This document shows, piece by piece, positions 61,417 to 64,000 of a DNA stretch of 64,000 nt. How positions within the stretch are numbered: position 1 is the stretch's first letter; each line of letters opens with the position of its first letter. The DNA is taken from positions 1,984,001 to 2,048,000 of the forward strand of contig CM056874.1 in NCBI GenBank assembly GCA_029876055.1, read 5' to 3'. The translations under genes and the position numbers were made by a program. This stretch comes from Madurella fahalii (lineage: Eukaryota; Ascomycota; Sordariomycetes; Sordariales). The notes under the pieces are model-generated. The model saw only the letters and a list, made by a program, of their open reading frames with translations, was not told where the DNA came from and searched no databases.

Positions 61417-64000
61417 AACAAGAGCAGCGGCAGCAGGCCGCTGTGTACATATGTTTTCGACTGTGGTTACATGGACGATGACGGCATCAATCGGGCTGCG
61501 TCTCGTGCTTTGGGAGTGAGAGGGCTTGACGCTCTGCGGAGGGAAATGAGCAGGACACAGGTTGCAAAAAAGTTGCACATCATCCTTCCCGTCGCGCTGG
61601 CTTGTTTTTTCGGGGCCCAAGAGGATGCTTTTCTGTTTTTGGCGCTTTCCTCCATAGACACAAAATCGTCAGACCCAGACGAGGCAAATTTGATGTTTGA
61701 TTGGCATCCACATTGCGATGTCTAACCTCAATGGCCGCGTTCCACAGAGGAGGAAGTGCGGTGAGAGCGGTCAAAAGGTTGGGGCCGGACCAGCGGGCTC
61801 CGGGTGGGTAAGAAGGATGGATGGATGGACGGACGGATTGGATGGAGAACGAAGGTCTCCTCTTTCTGCATAATGCTTCGGCCAGTTTGGGGCCAAGCCA
61901 ATCTCACTCCACCCCCCTTTGGTTCCATTCCCCTTCGCAAGCGCACCAACAACAACCCGCCGCACTACCATCCTGGTGGATTGCTAACCCGAGTTGAGCC
62001 GAGAGCTGGGCACAAGCAGGAAGTGGAGGCACGACGGAGTCTGATCTGTCCTTGTGATGATTGGGATCCACGCAGAAAGGATCCCGACCGGTCTCATCTC
62101 TTCTCATCTCATCTCATCTGAGGCGTGTTACGGGTGAGATGCAAGTTTAACAACAACAAGCGGTTGCCGCTAGCGCCCCGATAGCATGTGACCCCCTCGG
62201 TCATTTCTTTGGACTTTCTGGCAGCTGGAAGTCGGTGGAATCCCCGAATTCCCCCGGACAGAGGGCTGGGCATACAGCTGATGCCAAGCCAGATATTCTG
62301 GAGAGTCACGAGGTAAGGCCGAGTATATTACTTTGCTGCTGGTGTCGTGCAGGTGCTTTGCCGATTTCCCGGGATCAGATAAACTGCGTCGTGTGTTGCA
62401 CCCAAGTTACGGGAAGATGGGGGCGGGGCATGCGTCTCCAGACTCTGAACGCTAAAGCTGCTGTCTTACGGCAGCAGCGCTTCCCCGCGTTTCTTTTTTC
62501 TTTTTTTCTTGCTTATTTTCTTTCTTTTCTCTTTTGGTTTTTTTTTTTTACACGATACCCCATCTTAGTCACTCCAGTCTGCCCCGCCCCGAGGCACCTG
62601 GGGGCCGTCTTTGTTGATCAAATCGCTTCGCCGATGACGAATAGTTCACCTTAGGCCTCTGTTATATTCCTGTCTTTGCGGGGAAATAGCCCGATCGCCG
62701 CCGGGCCAAGGCTCGGTTCGGTCGGTTGTTGGTTAGCTCAATGTTTCGCTCAATGGCGTTGGATATCGTTTTCTCGCCTGCTCGTTCTTAGCTCGCTCTA
62801 CGTGGTCCTGGTGGATGCTGCTATCTTGGCCATGTCCGAGAGCATCGCCCATTTCATTCTGAAAACGTTCTCCGGTTTGACGGACTAATCGCACGTGAGA
62901 GACGCCGGCGTCTTACGAAGGGAGGATCCGTATACGGATTGGTCTGGGCCGTTGTCTCAGTTTCATCGGGTTCGGTTCGGGTGCTGAACGAGGGGTGAAT
63001 GCGACCCAAGATGCTCTCCACAATCACCATGAGCGTCATCACCTGTTCATCCTTCCCTCCATGCCCCGGCTGAAAAACCATGAAAGTTTTCTGGAAGGCC
63101 TGGAAACCTATCATCTCGCCACCCCCCCACACCGGCGCTCACACACTGCGAGAATCTAAAGTAACGTTATACCCATCGGTTACCCCGAGGCCGTTCCACA
63201 GCCCAAAAAACCCGGTTGACTGATCGGCAACTCTATTCACGCATTCACGCCGGCGGCAACCCATCCATCCCGGATCCGTGATGGTACGCCGCTCTCTCCG
63301 TAGGCACACAGACCACGGCCCAGACCCGAGCAACCCCTTGTCTCTTCCGGCTGAGGGGCAACGGCTAAAAGAGCCCCAGATGAACGCAATGCAGCTCGCC
63401 CGTCCAAGCTACATAATCCAGCTGCAAGGCGGCACCAATAGATGCTACTCTGCCTGCATTGCGTGGGGGTCAGGTTTTACATCACGGATTGCCCTCTTGG
63501 GAGTTCCCAACCGTACATGTCGCAGGAGAGTATCCGATACACTCATTCCCATAGCGTACTTGCGATGCCGGCTTGGGACCTGTAGGTTTCACTGCTTGCT
63601 TGGTTGATAGGGAGAGTATCATGGCCGTCGCGTCTGCGTCACGCCCAAGGAGAGAAGAGAATGCCAAGCATATGATGTTCATGGGAGTGTCTACGAACCA
63701 TCCTCAGCTGCGAGATAGGAGAACCCACTCCCTCAACAACCCGACAATCTGCGAGTTCCTTGTCCCCCTCGAGGCCAGCCAGAAACACATGTCAGCCACA
63801 CCAGAAAAGAGGTCCATCTCTATCCTCGCTGTCCCTAAACCCAACCCATCTGCCCACCTGTGTACTCGTATCCATCACTCCATCCCGTCCAACCATCTAT
63901 CCATCCACACCACCAGGAGAAAACAAGGCCAAGAAACAGGGCGTCAGCACGTTTCTCTTGGCTTCCCCTCGCCGAGCGTAAGTGGCTTGCGCTTCCCGCG
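61057..64000. other. 3' flank of the kinase and intergenic to window end
   Basis: 61384-61435 is an AAC/AGC trinucleotide tract that gives an Asn-rich frame (61222-61725), more likely 3' UTR than a gene. A CTCAT microsatellite is at 62094-62118 and pyrimidine runs at 62488-62550. Near 63940 an AG-rich stretch followed by GTAAGTGGC at about 63979 could be an exon end of a gene continuing beyond the window; not called. Confidence 0.4.

Noticed and set aside
61222..61725. Plus-strand 167-codon Asn-rich frame after the HAL4-like kinase.
   Set aside because: Driven by an AAC trinucleotide tract; fits a 3' UTR better.

Overview
The window is from a filamentous ascomycete, most likely a sordariomycete (inference). 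The evidence is short GT-AG introns of 50-164 bp with CTAAC-type branch sites, GC-rich coding sequence in conserved genes, fungal families (DUF7924, fungal PD-(D/E)XK_12, FHA-kinase, fungal STAND N-terminal domain, Fot1/pogo transposase, chromodomain Ty3/gypsy) and strong signs of RIP (repeat-induced point mutation, CpA to TpA). No tRNA, rRNA or CRISPR array was found.

Region 1 (about 1-15.7 kb) is an AT-rich graveyard of nested mobile elements and gene relics. It holds a RIP-degraded gene that keeps its intron/exon layout (446-1288), a minus-strand chromovirus relic (about 1.49-6.85 kb) with a solo LTR inserted in its gag (6064-6421, TSD GATTG), and a Fot1-type transposase relic (7261-10654). 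That transposase is split by a complete 2,787-bp non-autonomous LTR element (7725-10511, TSD AGGAC) made largely of tandem repeats. A second LTR family has three copies (7010-7260, 10918-11168, 14551-14775) at different stages of RIP decay. Relics of a STAND-type N-terminal domain, a kinase N-lobe and three unrecognised coding regions fill the rest.

Region 2 (about 16-32.3 kb) is a patch of lineage-specific kinase and nuclease genes, mostly broken: an FHA-kinase (stops and a frameshift), a DUF7924 gene (broken and truncated), a C2H2 zinc-finger remnant, an intact three-exon PD-(D/E)XK_12-like gene (22054-23479), an unrecognised multi-frame relic, a second kinase relic (26304-27060) and an intact two-exon APH/kinase-like gene (30945-32296). 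Pieces of dispersed repeat families (called R, S and T here) lie between them.

Region 3 (about 33-61 kb) is conserved core genome: slu7, the divergently transcribed ribosomal protein pair rps9/rpl21, an Nvj2-like SMP-domain lipid-transfer protein, a small secreted cysteine-rich protein with an internal duplication, the IMP 5'-nucleotidase isn1, a 648-aa coiled-coil protein and a HAL4/SAT4-like kinase. A stretch of about 10 kb without a recognisable gene (48.6-58.75 kb) lies upstream of the last kinase. The core genes are intact with clean splice sites, in sharp contrast with regions 1 and 2.
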